Notes: generated by a model from the sequence alone, not told the origin. 54,132 nucleotides of DNA from Bacteroidales bacterium UBA1769 (GCA_002314725.1 DCGV01000121.1:683-54814), one strand, 5' to 3'. Shown: positions 33,567 to 43,939, numbered from the stretch's first letter. Program-made: numbers and translations.

Positions 33567-35567
33567 ATGATTTTTTGCGAAACATATGTAAATGTTATTT
33601 TACCATTAAGGTTGAAGCTGGAGTTAACATATTCAGTTCCAAAAAACTTGGCACAAGAGATCAGCGTGGGAAGTTGGGTAAACTTGAGATTAAGAGGCAA
33701 GAGATACCTCGCCGTAGTGTCTAATGTTATTAATGACAAAAATATTCTGCCAGATGTCAATATCCGTGATATTGATGAAATTATCAATCTAACACCTGTC
33801 TCTGAGATAGAGATAAGATATTGGCGTATTATCGCTGATTATTACATGTGTTCAGTTGGAGAGGTGATGAAGGCGGCATACAGTACAAATTTTCAACGGC
33901 AGCTGTCAAGCGTCAAATCCAAAATCAAAGTTGAAAATGAAAAAGGGATTGATGGTAATAATATACCTATCCTCTCCGATGAGCAGAATCGTGCCTACTC
34001 ACAGATTATAAAGAACGCAGAAAACGGACAAATCTCTTTTCTACATGGTGTAACTGGAAGTGGAAAAACCGAGATATATATAAAATTGGCTCTGGAAACG
34101 TGTGAAAAAGGTAAGAATACATTGGTCCTGGTCCCAGAGATAGCACTTACCAGACAACTAAAGAATAGACTTGAAAAGGTTTTCAATAACAGATTGCTGG
34201 TGTTCCACTCGAAACAGACCATTGCTCAGAAGAAAGCTCTGTATTCCAAATTGAATCAATCCTCAGATAAAACATATATCATTCTGGGAACACGTTCAGC
34301 ACTTTTCCTTCCACCGAACAATCTTGGACTGATAATCGTTGATGAAGAGCATGATTCCTCATACAAACAGACAGATCCGTCGCCACGATATAATGGGAGA
34401 GATGCTGCAATCATGCTTGCTACTCTATTGAAGATTCCTATTCTATTAGGAAGTGCAACGCCGTCTTTTGAGACCATATACAATATCAGGAGAGGAAAGT
34501 ACAAAGAGATTGGATTGACCAGTAAATATCATAAGGGTATAGATCCTAAAGTTGAGGTGATTGATATGAATATGGTCAATAGGATGAAGAATAATAAAGG
34601 GTCATTCTCGATAAAATTATTAAATGAGATTAAAAGTACTGTTGACCGTGGAGAACAAGTTATGGTGTTTAGGTCACGTAGAGCATATTCTCCTGTTGTG
34701 CAATGCTCAGAGTGTGGCTCTATCCCTAAATGTCCTAAATGCAATGTCCCACTTTCATATCACAAATTCAACAACTCATTGGAGTGTCACTATTGCGGCT
34801 ATCGTAAAAAATTTACGCCGATTTGCCCTGAGTGCCGACAATCTACTCTAGTCAACAAGGGGGCAGGTACTGAGAAAATAGAGGAAGAGCTTAAAACATA
34901 TTTTCCAAACTATAATGTAGAGCGGTTTGATGCTAACGTGACCACCAATAAGACAAGGGAACAATCTATTCTTCGTGATTTCTCCAATGGGAAGATTGAT
35001 ATTCTTGTTGGGACGCAAATGATAACAAAAGGTTTTGATTTTGAAAAATTGTCTTTGGTTGCAGTGATTCAAGCTGATTCAATTTTCGCTGTTCAGGATT
35101 TCAGAGCGGATGAAAGAGCTGTACAATTGTTGACGCAACTTCGTGGCAGAGCTGGGAGAAGAGAGATTCAAGGAAAGATGGTGATACAGACTTGTCAGCC
35201 AGAACATCCTGTTATTAAAGCATTTACCACTTCTTCGTGCTCCATGGATGAAAGACGGATGTTTTCATATCCTCCATTTGTACGCTTAATATTGATAACT
35301 GTTAAAGATAAATTTGAATGGCGATTGACTAAAATAGAGAAGGATATGACGGATGCTTTTCAAAAATGCTCAATAATTGAGTATTCAAATGCCATTATTC
35401 CGGCAATAGACAGAGTAAATGGTCAAATGATAAATCAATATTGGATTAAATTGCCCAAAAATAACTCATTGCAAACAACTAAGAACGCTCTGTCCATAGA
35501 GATAGATAAGATAAGAGAGAAATATAATGATTTGCCATCAATAACAGTTGATGTCGATCCGTATTAA
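33567..35567 (+). CDS. priA: Primosomal protein N', replication restart helicase
   Basis: Superfamily 2 helicase that reloads the replisome at stalled forks. From the ATG at 33567 it is 666 residues, shorter than the roughly 730-residue E. coli enzyme, with reduced N-terminal spacing. Motifs: Walker A GVTGSGKTE, DEEHD, and a zinc-binding block with CSECG, CPKC, CHYCG and CPEC, then GTQMITKGFDF and the RAGR motif. The ORF is open further upstream (33501), but that part overlaps the promoter region next to the tRNA. Confidence 0.93.
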   Translation: MIFCETYVNVILPLRLKLELTYSVPKNLAQEISVGSWVNLRLRGKRYLAVVSNVINDKNILPDVNIRDIDEIINLTPVSEIEIRYWRIIADYYMCSVGEVMKAAYSTNFQRQLSSVKSKIKVENEKGIDGNNIPILSDEQNRAYSQIIKNAENGQISFLHGVTGSGKTEIYIKLALETCEKGKNTLVLVPEIALTRQLKNRLEKVFNNRLLVFHSKQTIAQKKALYSKLNQSSDKTYIILGTRSALFLPPNNLGLIIVDEEHDSSYKQTDPSPRYNGRDAAIMLATLLKIPILLGSATPSFETIYNIRRGKYKEIGLTSKYHKGIDPKVEVIDMNMVNRMKNNKGSFSIKLLNEIKSTVDRGEQVMVFRSRRAYSPVVQCSECGSIPKCPKCNVPLSYHKFNNSLECHYCGYRKKFTPICPECRQSTLVNKGAGTEKIEEELKTYFPNYNVERFDANVTTNKTREQSILRDFSNGKIDILVGTQMITKGFDFEKLSLVAVIQADSIFAVQDFRADERAVQLLTQLRGRAGRREIQGKMVIQTCQPEHPVIKAFTTSSCSMDERRMFSYPPFVRLILITVKDKFEWRLTKIEKDMTDAFQKCSIIEYSNAIIPAIDRVNGQMINQYWIKLPKNNSLQTTKNALSIEIDKIREKYNDLPSITVDVDPY

Positions 35568-35570
35568 ACA

Positions 35571-36506
35571 ATGAAAGAAGAGATGAAACAACGCCTTCGC
35601 AAATGTGCGAAGGATATGTATCCGACTACAAAGAAAACATGTTTGTGGTTGATAAAAATGACAGTATCAGTGTCATTTGTAATTATGTTGCTTAAATATT
35701 TTGGAGTTGTTCAGTTCCTTTCGCAATATATTGAACCTGTTTTTAAATATTTCGGATTGCCAGGGGCTTCTGCCTTGGCTTATGTTTCAGGGTATTTCGT
35801 TAATTGCTACACAGCTATTGCCGTAATGGTGTCTCTTGATTTGAATGTTAGAGCCATGACGATATTGGGGACAATGCTTCTTTGTTCTCACTCGATGATT
35901 ATAGAAACCGCTATTTTGAAGAAAACTGGAACTTCGGCTGTGAAAGTTGTTCTGATTAGAACTGTCTCAGCATTTCTCTTGGGATTTGTTCTCAATAGAA
36001 TACTTCCTGGAGCGCCAACTCTCTCTTCCGGAACAGATTTCTCCAGTGTAAATGTGACGTTTTCTGACACATTGCTAGATTGGGTATTGTCAACATTGAA
36101 ACTATGTTTGATGATGGTTGCCATTATCTTTACTTTGAACTTTCTGCAGAGATGTCTTACAGATTTCGGTCTTACAGAGAAGATATCAAAATTTCTAGCA
36201 CCGGTTATGTCTGCCATGGGATTGCCAAAGAATGTGGCTTTCCTTTGGGTTGTTGCCAATCTGATAGGCCTGAGTTATGGTGGAGCCGCTATGCTGGATG
36301 AGATAGCCAGAGGTAGCATCAGTCATCGCGATGTAGATCTTTTGGATAGTCATATCTGTATATGTCACAGTAATTTGGAAGACTTGTCACTATTTGCGTC
36401 AATAGGTGGAGCATGGGGGATTATGCTTATTAGCAGATTACTTTTGGCGATTGTAATCGTGTGGCTTCTGAGGTTATTCTCTTTTTTGAAAATTTACAGA
36501 AAATAA
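35571..36506 (+). CDS. Gate-domain (nucleoside-recognition type) membrane protein
   Basis: Inner-membrane protein of 311 residues with about eight hydrophobic segments and two Gate-type blocks, the first with the pattern GLPGASALAYVSGYFVN and the second with GLPKNVAFLWVVANLIGLS. Such proteins are usually called nucleoside-recognition or spore-maturation-like; the substrate is unknown. It starts three bases after the priA stop, so it is probably co-transcribed with priA. Confidence 0.75.
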   Translation: MKEEMKQRLRKCAKDMYPTTKKTCLWLIKMTVSVSFVIMLLKYFGVVQFLSQYIEPVFKYFGLPGASALAYVSGYFVNCYTAIAVMVSLDLNVRAMTILGTMLLCSHSMIIETAILKKTGTSAVKVVLIRTVSAFLLGFVLNRILPGAPTLSSGTDFSSVNVTFSDTLLDWVLSTLKLCLMMVAIIFTLNFLQRCLTDFGLTEKISKFLAPVMSAMGLPKNVAFLWVVANLIGLSYGGAAMLDEIARGSISHRDVDLLDSHICICHSNLEDLSLFASIGGAWGIMLISRLLLAIVIVWLLRLFSFLKIYRK

Positions 36507-36515
36507 TTAACTTTG
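36486..36515 (+). promoter_or_regulatory. Promoter of trxB
   Basis: TTG (36486-36488), 19 bases, TAACTTTG (36508-36515), an exact match to the Bacteroidota form, lying partly in the end of the previous gene. Confidence 0.8.
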
Positions 36516-36580
36516 CAAGTTGCTATTTGTGCGACCAAAAATGAAAGAATTGGCCGTCAGCCATTGAAAATACTTGAGTA

Positions 36581-37513
36581 ATGAGTGAAACTGTCAAATG
36601 CCTTATTATCGGAAGTGGTCCAGCTGGATACACGGCAGCGATTTATGCTTCCAGAGCATCGTTGAATCCTGTTCTATATGAGGGTCTCCAGCCGGGTGGT
36701 CAACTCACCACTACCACTGTCATTGAAAATTACCCTGGTTTTTCCGATGGTATTGATGCCAATATGCTGATGTCTCAAATGAGATCTCAGGCAGAACGCT
36801 TGGGTACACAAATAAGAAGGGGTAGAATTACAAAAGCAGATCTGTCCAAGAGACCATTTGTGCTAACGTCTGATGAGGGCGCTGAAATCGTAGCTGAAAC
36901 TGTAATAATAGCTACTGGAGCAACAGCAAAATATCTTGGTTTGGAATCTGAAAACAGATTCAAGGGAATGGGCGTCTCTGCATGCGCAACCTGCGATGGA
37001 TTCTTCTACAGAGGTAAAACTGTCGCTGTGGTTGGTGGTGGAGATACAGCTTGTGAGGAGGCTACTTATCTTGCAAATTTGTGCAAGAAAGTTTATATGA
37101 TAGTACGTAGGGATGAACTTCGCGCATCTAAAGCCATGCAAGAGAGAGTTCTTTCAAATGAGAAGATAGAAATGCTTTGGAAGTGTAATACTCAGGAGGT
37201 TTTGGGCGATATGGCCAATGGCGTGACAGGAGTAAAATTAGTCGATTCAAATGGCGATGTTTTTGAAAAACAAATAGATGGGTTCTTCCTTGCAATAGGA
37301 CATCATCCAAATTCTGATATATTCAAGGAGTGGATAGAATGTGATGAAAATGGATATATCAAAACAAATGGATCGGATACGAAGACCAATGTTCCTGGAG
37401 TTTTTGCAGCAGGTGATGTACAGGATCCAAGATATAGACAGGCTATTAATGCTGCGGCAAGCGGTTGTCGCGCAGCACTGGATGCAGAGAAATTTTTATT
37501 AGCCGACAAATAG
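36581..37513 (+). CDS. trxB: Thioredoxin reductase
   Basis: NADPH-dependent FAD enzyme that reduces thioredoxin. At 310 residues it has FAD-binding GSGPAGYTAA near the N terminus, redox ACATCDG (Cys135 and Cys138), the NADPH motif GGGDTACEEA, and AAGDVQD near the C terminus. It has a strong promoter of its own. Confidence 0.96.
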   Translation: MSETVKCLIIGSGPAGYTAAIYASRASLNPVLYEGLQPGGQLTTTTVIENYPGFSDGIDANMLMSQMRSQAERLGTQIRRGRITKADLSKRPFVLTSDEGAEIVAETVIIATGATAKYLGLESENRFKGMGVSACATCDGFFYRGKTVAVVGGGDTACEEATYLANLCKKVYMIVRRDELRASKAMQERVLSNEKIEMLWKCNTQEVLGDMANGVTGVKLVDSNGDVFEKQIDGFFLAIGHHPNSDIFKEWIECDENGYIKTNGSDTKTNVPGVFAAGDVQDPRYRQAINAAASGCRAALDAEKFLLADK

Positions 37514-37549
37514 TGGCTTGTTATTTGCTTTCTGTAGAGAAAAAAGATT

Positions 37550-38359
37550 ATGCATAAAAAGACGATATTACTGATTGGGTTTATACTATTGACCCTCACT
37601 TCATGCAAGACTCAATATGAATTGTTGATGGAGGGGAGTGATGTGGATGCGAAATTCAAAGCCGCGTTTGAGCTTTTCGATTCCGAGAGGTATTTGAAAG
37701 CCGCAGATATGTTTGAATCTCTTTCAATGCAGACCAATGGAACGCCAAAAGATGATACCGTTCAATTCTATTGGGGCTATAGTAATTATAAATATGGGGA
37801 TTATGTTACAGCTGAGGAGAATCTGAACAATTTCATAACTGTCTACCCAAATAGTTCTTACACTCAACGTGCAAAGTTTCTTCGCATAGATTGTCTATAT
37901 AAGAGTACATATCGTTACGAATTGGATCAAACCCCAACATATAAGGCACTTTCCGTTATAGAACAATATTTGCTTGAAGATTCTGATTCACCCGATGTGG
38001 ACAAGGTTCTTGATATGCAGAAAGATTTGCGTTCAAGATTGGAATTGAAAGCATATAAATCGGCATATCTCTATTACCATATGGAAGATTATAAAGCTGC
38101 CAGATATGCATTGATGAATGTTTTGAAGGAGAATGCAGATAATCAATACCGTGAAGATATATTATACTACATAGCGATGTCATCATACAAATATGCTTCA
38201 ATGAGTGTTCCAAACAAACAAAAAGAGCGCTATATGACATATGTTGATGATTATTTCAATGTAATAAGCGAATACCCTGAAAGTTCATATCGAAAAGAAC
38301 TGGACGGATTATATGAGAAAGTTCAAAAATTAAATATTATAAACAGCGAGGAGGAATAA
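37550..38359 (+). CDS. bamD: Outer membrane assembly lipoprotein BamD
   Basis: TPR lipoprotein of the BAM complex that inserts beta barrels into the outer membrane. At 269 residues it has a lipoprotein signal (LLTLTSC, Cys19) and several TPR-like helices (FKAAFELFDSERYLKAADMFESL, then YWGYSNYKYGDYVTAEENL). rpoZ follows one base later, the normal Bacteroidota order. Confidence 0.92.
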   Translation: MHKKTILLIGFILLTLTSCKTQYELLMEGSDVDAKFKAAFELFDSERYLKAADMFESLSMQTNGTPKDDTVQFYWGYSNYKYGDYVTAEENLNNFITVYPNSSYTQRAKFLRIDCLYKSTYRYELDQTPTYKALSVIEQYLLEDSDSPDVDKVLDMQKDLRSRLELKAYKSAYLYYHMEDYKAARYALMNVLKENADNQYREDILYYIAMSSYKYASMSVPNKQKERYMTYVDDYFNVISEYPESSYRKELDGLYEKVQKLNIINSEEE

Positions 38360-38360
38360 A

Positions 38361-38669
38361 ATGGATAATACTAAGCCATCAAACAACACTTGTACAAGAA
38401 ATCTTTCTGAAATAGCAGCTCCTACAGGCAATGTTTACGAATCAGTAATGATTATTGCCAAGAGAGCAAATCAGATTTCTGCTGATGTTAAACAGGAACT
38501 TAGTCACAAACTTGAAGAGTTCTCTAATTATGCGGATACGCTTGAAGAGACATTCGAAAATCGTGAACAGATTGAGATTTCTCGTCATTATGAGAAACTT
38601 CCAAAACCAACATTAGTTGCTATCAAAGAGTTTGAGGATGGTAAGATTTTCTATCGTATAGCAGAATAA
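38361..38669 (+). CDS. rpoZ: RNA polymerase omega subunit, Bacteroidota type
   Basis: Omega subunit, which helps fold the beta-prime subunit. At 102 residues it is recognisable by GNVYESVMIIAKRANQIS and the C-terminal FENREQIEIS...LPKPTL pattern of the Bacteroidota omega family. It lies between bamD and recN with gaps of 1 and 3 bases. Confidence 0.9.
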   Translation: MDNTKPSNNTCTRNLSEIAAPTGNVYESVMIIAKRANQISADVKQELSHKLEEFSNYADTLEETFENREQIEISRHYEKLPKPTLVAIKEFEDGKIFYRIAE

Positions 38670-38672
38670 TTT

Positions 38673-40286
38673 ATGCTTCAACGATTGACCATCAGTAATT
38701 ACGCTCTCATCGATTCCTTGGATATCTCTTTCCCGGAGGGATTGATCATAATTACAGGAGAGACAGGCGCCGGCAAAAGTATTTTGCTCGGCGCTTTATC
38801 CCTTTTGCTGGGAGCTAAGTCTGATGTGTCTGTTATTAAAGATACAACTCGTAATTGTGTTGTTGAAGCTGAATTTGAGGTGGATGACAGACTTTATATT
38901 TTAAGACGTGTTGTCTCTCCCAACGGCAGATCACGTGTTTTTATCGACGATGAGCCAGCTTCCATTGACGAAATCAAGGAATTGTCATCTAAATTGATAG
39001 ATATTCATGCTCAAAATCAACAACTACTGCTTGCAAATCCTCATTTTCAACTCTCAGTTCTGGATAGCTTCGCAGGATTGGGAAGGCAAGTTGAAGAGTA
39101 TAATAAACTGTACGATGAATATGTGGCTGCCAAAAGTGAATTGGCAACATTGGATCGCAAGATAGAAGAGGTCTCTGGCAATCGTGATTATATTGAGTAC
39201 CAATATACCAAATTGGCCGAAGCTAACTTACAAACTGACGAACTGGCCGAACTGGAACAGGAACAGACTAAACTTGCAAACAGCGAATCAATCAAAAGTG
39301 ATTTATCAAAGATTTGTTCTCTGTTTACAAATGAAGACAGCTCTTTGAGCTCCACTCTTAAAGAGATTGAAAATCTAATCTCTCAGAATAGCGATTATTT
39401 TACGGATCTAAGAGCTCTTCAAGAACGAGTGGAATCTGCTAGGATAGATTTGAAAGATGTTGAGGAGGATATTTCAATAAAATTCGAGAACGTAGTATCT
39501 TCCCCTGAAAGATTGGCCTATGTTGAGGATAGATTGTCCTTACTGTATGATTTGATGAGAAAGTACAGTGTCAGCACCATTGAAGAGTTGATAGAAAAGA
39601 GGGATCAGTTTGCTTCAGAATTGGAACAGGGAGTGGATTTTCAGAATGAGAGAGAATCTCTTCAGAAAAAAGTTGATAATCTCTCTTGTCAATGTTCAGA
39701 CATTGCTGAGAATATTCACGAAGCAAGAGTTAATAATGCCAAACCATTATCAGAGGTTCTGCAGTCATCAATACGTACACTCGAAATGGATAGCGCTTTG
39801 TTCAATGTCGAGGTTGTAAAAAGAGACATGTGGGGAAGAGATGGTCAGGATAGCGTTATCTTTAATTTCACTGCAAATGGTGGAGCAATGAATGAGTTGG
39901 CCAAATCCGCCTCAGGTGGTGAGCTCTCCAGAGTGATGCTTTGTATCAAGGCTCTTTTGGCTAAATATGTCGGTATGCCTACTATGATCTTTGATGAGAT
40001 TGATACGGGCGTATCCGGTAGAATAGCTGATAAAATGGGCTTGGTAATAGGTCAAATGGGTGAAAATATGCAAGTATTTGCGATTACACACTTGCCACAG
40101 GTAGCATCCAAGGGAGAAGCCCATTTCTTGGTGTATAAGGAGAAGGATACTGATAACGTTGTTAAGAGCAATATAAAGAGAATAGATGGACAACAGAGAA
40201 TAGAGGAAATTGCAAGGATGTTGAGTGGATCATCTCTTAGTCCCGAAGCTATAGCAAATGCAAAAGTCCTGCTTGGAATTGATTGA
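38673..40286 (+). CDS. recN: DNA repair protein RecN
   Basis: SMC-like ATPase for double-strand-break repair. At 537 residues it has an N-terminal head with Walker A TGETGAGKS, a long coiled-coil middle, then the signature SGGELSR and Walker B MIFDEIDTGVSG, closing with the THLPQVAS segment typical of RecN. It is the last gene of bamD-rpoZ-recN. Confidence 0.95.
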   Translation: MLQRLTISNYALIDSLDISFPEGLIIITGETGAGKSILLGALSLLLGAKSDVSVIKDTTRNCVVEAEFEVDDRLYILRRVVSPNGRSRVFIDDEPASIDEIKELSSKLIDIHAQNQQLLLANPHFQLSVLDSFAGLGRQVEEYNKLYDEYVAAKSELATLDRKIEEVSGNRDYIEYQYTKLAEANLQTDELAELEQEQTKLANSESIKSDLSKICSLFTNEDSSLSSTLKEIENLISQNSDYFTDLRALQERVESARIDLKDVEEDISIKFENVVSSPERLAYVEDRLSLLYDLMRKYSVSTIEELIEKRDQFASELEQGVDFQNERESLQKKVDNLSCQCSDIAENIHEARVNNAKPLSEVLQSSIRTLEMDSALFNVEVVKRDMWGRDGQDSVIFNFTANGGAMNELAKSASGGELSRVMLCIKALLAKYVGMPTMIFDEIDTGVSGRIADKMGLVIGQMGENMQVFAITHLPQVASKGEAHFLVYKEKDTDNVVKSNIKRIDGQQRIEEIARMLSGSSLSPEAIANAKVLLGID

Positions 40287-40343
40287 TAACAATCAAATCC
40301 ATAGGTTTAAATAATTGAAAAATAAATTCAAAATATTACTGTT

Positions 40344-41159
40344 ATGCGTCTGATTATTCAAGAGTCTTATGGTAAAATGTCACAATGGGCAGCTGCCTAC
40401 ATTGCAAAACGAATCATAGAGTTTAATCCTACTGAAGAACGCCCTTTCGTTCTTGGTCTTCCTACAGGTTCTACACCTATCGGAACATATAAGGAGTTAA
40501 TTCATCTTTACGAGACGGGTAAAATATCATTTAAAAATGTCGTAACGTTCAATATGGACGAATATATGGACATTCCGGAGGATCATCCAGAGAGTTACCA
40601 TACATTCATGTGGACAAATTTCTTTTCACACATAGATATCAACCCTAAGAACGTGAATATTCTGAACGGAAATGCAGAGGATCCAGTGAAAGAGTGTGAT
40701 GATTATGAGAAGAAGATCCAATCTTATGGTGGTATCAATCTATTCCTTGGTGGTATTGGACCTGACGGCCATATCGCTTTCAATGAACCAGGTTCTTCAC
40801 TTACATCACGTACTAGGAAGAAGATGCTTACTACAGATACAATAATCGCCAATTGCCGTTTCTTTGGTAACGATGTTAATCTGGTACCAAAGAATGCTAT
40901 GACAGTAGGTGTAGGTACTATTATGGATGCACATGAGGTATTGATTCTTGCAAATGGCCATAATAAGGCTCGTGCTCTTTTTCACGCTATTGAAGGTCCT
41001 ATTAACCACATGTGGACTATATCAATACTTCAGATGCATCAGAGAGGTATTATTGTATGCGATGATGCGGCAACAGTGGAGTTGAAAGTAGGAACAGTAA
41101 ATTATTTCAAGGATATCGAAAAGGAGAGTATGGATCCTTATAATCTCCTGAATAAATAG
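40344..41159 (+). CDS. nagB: Glucosamine-6-phosphate deaminase
   Basis: Converts glucosamine 6-phosphate to fructose 6-phosphate and ammonia in amino-sugar catabolism. At 271 residues it has LGLPTGSTPIGTYKEL, TFNMDEYMD and the catalytic FLGGIGPDGHIAFNEPGSSLTSRTR region. It is a single gene here with two tandem hairpins after it. No nagA lies nearby. Confidence 0.95.
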   Translation: MRLIIQESYGKMSQWAAAYIAKRIIEFNPTEERPFVLGLPTGSTPIGTYKELIHLYETGKISFKNVVTFNMDEYMDIPEDHPESYHTFMWTNFFSHIDINPKNVNILNGNAEDPVKECDDYEKKIQSYGGINLFLGGIGPDGHIAFNEPGSSLTSRTRKKMLTTDTIIANCRFFGNDVNLVPKNAMTVGVGTIMDAHEVLILANGHNKARALFHAIEGPINHMWTISILQMHQRGIIVCDDAATVELKVGTVNYFKDIEKESMDPYNLLNK

Positions 41160-41205
41160 ATAAAATAAACCTCCTTCAAATTGATTGAAAGAGGTTAATC
41201 ATTAG

Positions 41206-41240
41206 AGGGTGGTTAAGGTTTTCTCCTTAATCACCCTTTT
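41206..41240 (+). terminator. Terminator of nagB
   Basis: Thirteen-bp stem AGGGTGGTTAAGG / CCTTAATCACCCT (one G-U pair), six-base loop and T tail. A second imperfect hairpin (CCTCCTTCAA / TTGAAAGAGG) lies just before it at 41170-41194. The convergent gene ends two bases after the stem. Confidence 0.8.
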
Positions 41241-42903
41241 ATTTAATATCAATCGTTAAATCATCGCGGAAAGTGACATCTCGAGTTTCAATGTTGATAT
41301 AACCTCCTGTTTCACTTACCTTCTCAAATTGAACGTCTGTCTGCATAAGATTCATCTTATAGAATGGGATGTAATCCATGAAACCTTCCGATCCCAAATC
41401 CTTGAATGCAGATAGGAAGAATTTGAATGAATCATATCCGTGGAAAGAGTATGAAGATGGCTCAGCATGGAACATAGCTCTATATTTCAGGATAAAGTCT
41501 TTTGTCTCATCGCTGCCATAATCAACGAAATATTGTGTTGAGAATTTTGCATTGACAGCATACAGAGTCTCCTCGTCAATCGTTTCGAAATTGCGCACTT
41601 TATTACTGCAATAAACGTTCATTGGATAACCACCCAATTTCAAGAGCCAAAGATTCCTGACAGCGTCAGAGGTGAATGCTTCAACCTCAGATGCAATGAT
41701 AACCGTATTACCGGTTGTCGTCTTGAATCTCGTCTTCATAGAGTCAATGATTGTTCTACCCTCCAAGATATTATATTTCACATCATGTGTAGAGATGCCT
41801 TTTTGGGAAAGAAGCTCTTTAATACTGTTTACCAACTCTTTTTCAGAATTGTCTTCATTGTAAATGAGAGTAATGGCCTCATTGGAGTTGATGGTGTTGA
41901 TCCAATTCTCAAGTTGTTTTGCTTGAGTCGTTGGCATTTGGAAGAAGAATGGATTATCTTCGACCAGTGGCTCTGCTTTTTGGTCCATTAAAGAGACGAA
42001 AGGGATGCTTTTTGATCTACACGTAGCGGCGACATCTGTCAATTTAGCAACTTCTGCCGGTCCGATAACGATATCCGAACCAAGAATTGATACGTCGCTT
42101 GATATATTTTGAAATATAGATTGGTTAGTAACGTCGATTACCTTCAAGTTTACGGACAGTCCGAGTTCTTTCATCTCTTCAATTGCCATCAATGCACCTG
42201 AATAGAGGTCATAGTAATTGGCTGAAGGATTCTGGGATTGTGAGTTTAAACTTAACAGAAGAGAAACTTTCAAAGGATTTACGGCGCTGAAATGTGGCAC
42301 TGCCGACAATAATTGTATTTGGTGTGCTGCAGTAGTAGGGTCAATAATAACCGGCTCCTCTTCGACTTCCTCCACATCCTCTTCCAAATCTTCTTCAGTG
42401 GATATGTCAGATGCTTGAACCAAATTCACATTCGGGATAAGTATCTCCTGCCCAATCTTCAACAATTTGCTGTGAAGTTTATTGTAAGCGGCAATATCAT
42501 CAACAGAAACGTTATATTTTGCTGCAAGGATGAAAATATTCTCGTACCACTTAACTATGTGCTTTATCTCATTGTTCTGTACGATAACATCATCCTCTTC
42601 CTCCTCAAAATCCTCGTCTTTTGAAGATTGTGTCTCTACAAGCGGTTTTTCATTTGACGGGATATATAGAATCGCACCGGCTTTCAAGCCATCTGCCAAT
42701 GATGGATTAGCTGCAATTAGCTCCTCACTTCCCAAGTCGTATGCCTTGCATAGAGAGTAAATGGTCTGCTTGGGCTGTACCTTATGGACATAATAAATCT
42801 TTCCATTTATGTTCACTTTTTCAGTTGATTTAACTATTTCAACTTGAGCAAAAAGGGAACAAACGACAAACAGAGCAAAAAATGTAGTAAATATCCTTTT
42901 CAT
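41239..42903 (-). CDS. LysM protein with periplasmic-binding domain
   Basis: Exported protein of 554 residues. Signal peptide at 1-19 (ending SLFAQ). LysM at about 35-80 (YVHKVQPKQTIYSLCKAYDL) and a second at about 113-160 (IKHIVKWYENIFILAAKYNV) bind peptidoglycan. An acidic linker follows, then a type 1 periplasmic-binding (LivJ-like) domain over the last 340 residues. This domain pair is common in Bacteroidota, and its ligand is unknown. It follows purC by 10 bp. Confidence 0.85.
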   Translation of the reverse strand: MKRIFTTFFALFVVCSLFAQVEIVKSTEKVNINGKIYYVHKVQPKQTIYSLCKAYDLGSEELIAANPSLADGLKAGAILYIPSNEKPLVETQSSKDEDFEEEEDDVIVQNNEIKHIVKWYENIFILAAKYNVSVDDIAAYNKLHSKLLKIGQEILIPNVNLVQASDISTEEDLEEDVEEVEEEPVIIDPTTAAHQIQLLSAVPHFSAVNPLKVSLLLSLNSQSQNPSANYYDLYSGALMAIEEMKELGLSVNLKVIDVTNQSIFQNISSDVSILGSDIVIGPAEVAKLTDVAATCRSKSIPFVSLMDQKAEPLVEDNPFFFQMPTTQAKQLENWINTINSNEAITLIYNEDNSEKELVNSIKELLSQKGISTHDVKYNILEGRTIIDSMKTRFKTTTGNTVIIASEVEAFTSDAVRNLWLLKLGGYPMNVYCSNKVRNFETIDEETLYAVNAKFSTQYFVDYGSDETKDFILKYRAMFHAEPSSYSFHGYDSFKFFLSAFKDLGSEGFMDYIPFYKMNLMQTDVQFEKVSETGGYINIETRDVTFRDDLTIDIK

Positions 42904-42913
42904 TGGTGTTGAA

Positions 42914-43864
42914 TTATACTAATCTTGAGAGCATGTTTTTGATATTCTCCTCAATTCTGGTATAGATATCATCATAGGATTCCTTTACGAATTTCTTTCC
43001 TGTGATATTCTCAAATAACTCAATATAACGTTCGGAAATAATTTCAACTCTTTCAGGGGTCATCTCAGGAACAGTTTGCCCGGCTTTTCCTTGGAAGCCA
43101 TTCTCCATCAGCCACTCGCGAACGAACTCTTTTGAAAGCTGTCTCTGTTGTTCACCTTTCGCAAACAGCTCTTCGTAAGAGTCTGCATAGAAATAGCGTG
43201 ATGAGTCAGGGGTGTGTATTTCGTCAATCAAATAGATCTCACCATCGCGTTTACCGAACTCATACTTTGTATCAACAAGGATAAGTCCTTGTTTGGCGGC
43301 AACTTCGCAGCCTCTTTGATATAAAGCAAGAGTAATCTTCTCAAGTTTGTCATAATCTTCTTTAGAGATTAGACCTCTGGAAATAATCTCCTCGCGGCTT
43401 ATGTCTTGATCGTGTTCACCTATTTCTGCCTTTGTGGTAGGTGTGATTATTGGATGCTCAAATTTCTGGTGTTCCCGCATCCCATCAGGAATCTTTACGC
43501 CACAAATCTCACGAACGCCTGATTTGTAAGCTCTCCATGCACTTCCGGTAAGATAGCCTCTAACAATCATCTCAACTGGAAGCCCCTGGCATTTATATCC
43601 TACGGTTACCATAGGGTCCGGAGATGCTATTTTCCAGTTTTTAACTATATCACTTGTTAAATCCAGGAAATAAGAAGCAATCTGATTAAGGACTTGTCCT
43701 TTATATGGAATGCCCTTTGGCAAGACTACATCAAATGCTGAAATTCGGTCAGTTGCAACCATAACCATATAGTTGTCGTCAATGGTATAGACATCTCTTA
43801 CTTTTCCAATGTATTTGGAAGTCTGTTTGGAGAAATTAAACTCAGTACTAGTGATTGCGTTCAT
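42914..43864 (-). CDS. purC: Phosphoribosylaminoimidazole-succinocarboxamide synthase
   Basis: Joins aspartate to CAIR in purine biosynthesis. At 316 residues it is the long form, with KYIGKVRDVY, ATDRISAFDVVLPKGIPYKG and the DEIHTPDSSRYF nucleotide/metal region. It lies after an OmpH-family gene and a terminator, so it may have its own weak promoter. Confidence 0.95.
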   Translation of the reverse strand: MNAITSTEFNFSKQTSKYIGKVRDVYTIDDNYMVMVATDRISAFDVVLPKGIPYKGQVLNQIASYFLDLTSDIVKNWKIASPDPMVTVGYKCQGLPVEMIVRGYLTGSAWRAYKSGVREICGVKIPDGMREHQKFEHPIITPTTKAEIGEHDQDISREEIISRGLISKEDYDKLEKITLALYQRGCEVAAKQGLILVDTKYEFGKRDGEIYLIDEIHTPDSSRYFYADSYEELFAKGEQQRQLSKEFVREWLMENGFQGKAGQTVPEMTPERVEIISERYIELFENITGKKFVKESYDDIYTRIEENIKNMLSRLV

Positions 43865-43885
43865 TGTGAAATTATTTTTAATAAA

Positions 43886-43920
43886 ATTGCCACACCGAAC
43901 ATGATATTCGATATGGCAAT
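43886..43920 (-). terminator. Terminator of the minus-strand OmpH gene
   Basis: Fourteen-bp stem ATTGCCATATCGAA / TTCGGTGTGGCAAT (two G-U pairs) with a T-rich tail, between the OmpH-family gene and purC. Confidence 0.75.
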
Positions 43921-43939
43921 TGTTATGTCTCTTATTAAA

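Noticed and set aside
36541..36567. Eight-codon ORF (MKELAVSH) in the trxB leader
   Set aside because: There is no run of one amino-acid codon and no alternative terminator structure near it, so there is no sign of attenuation.
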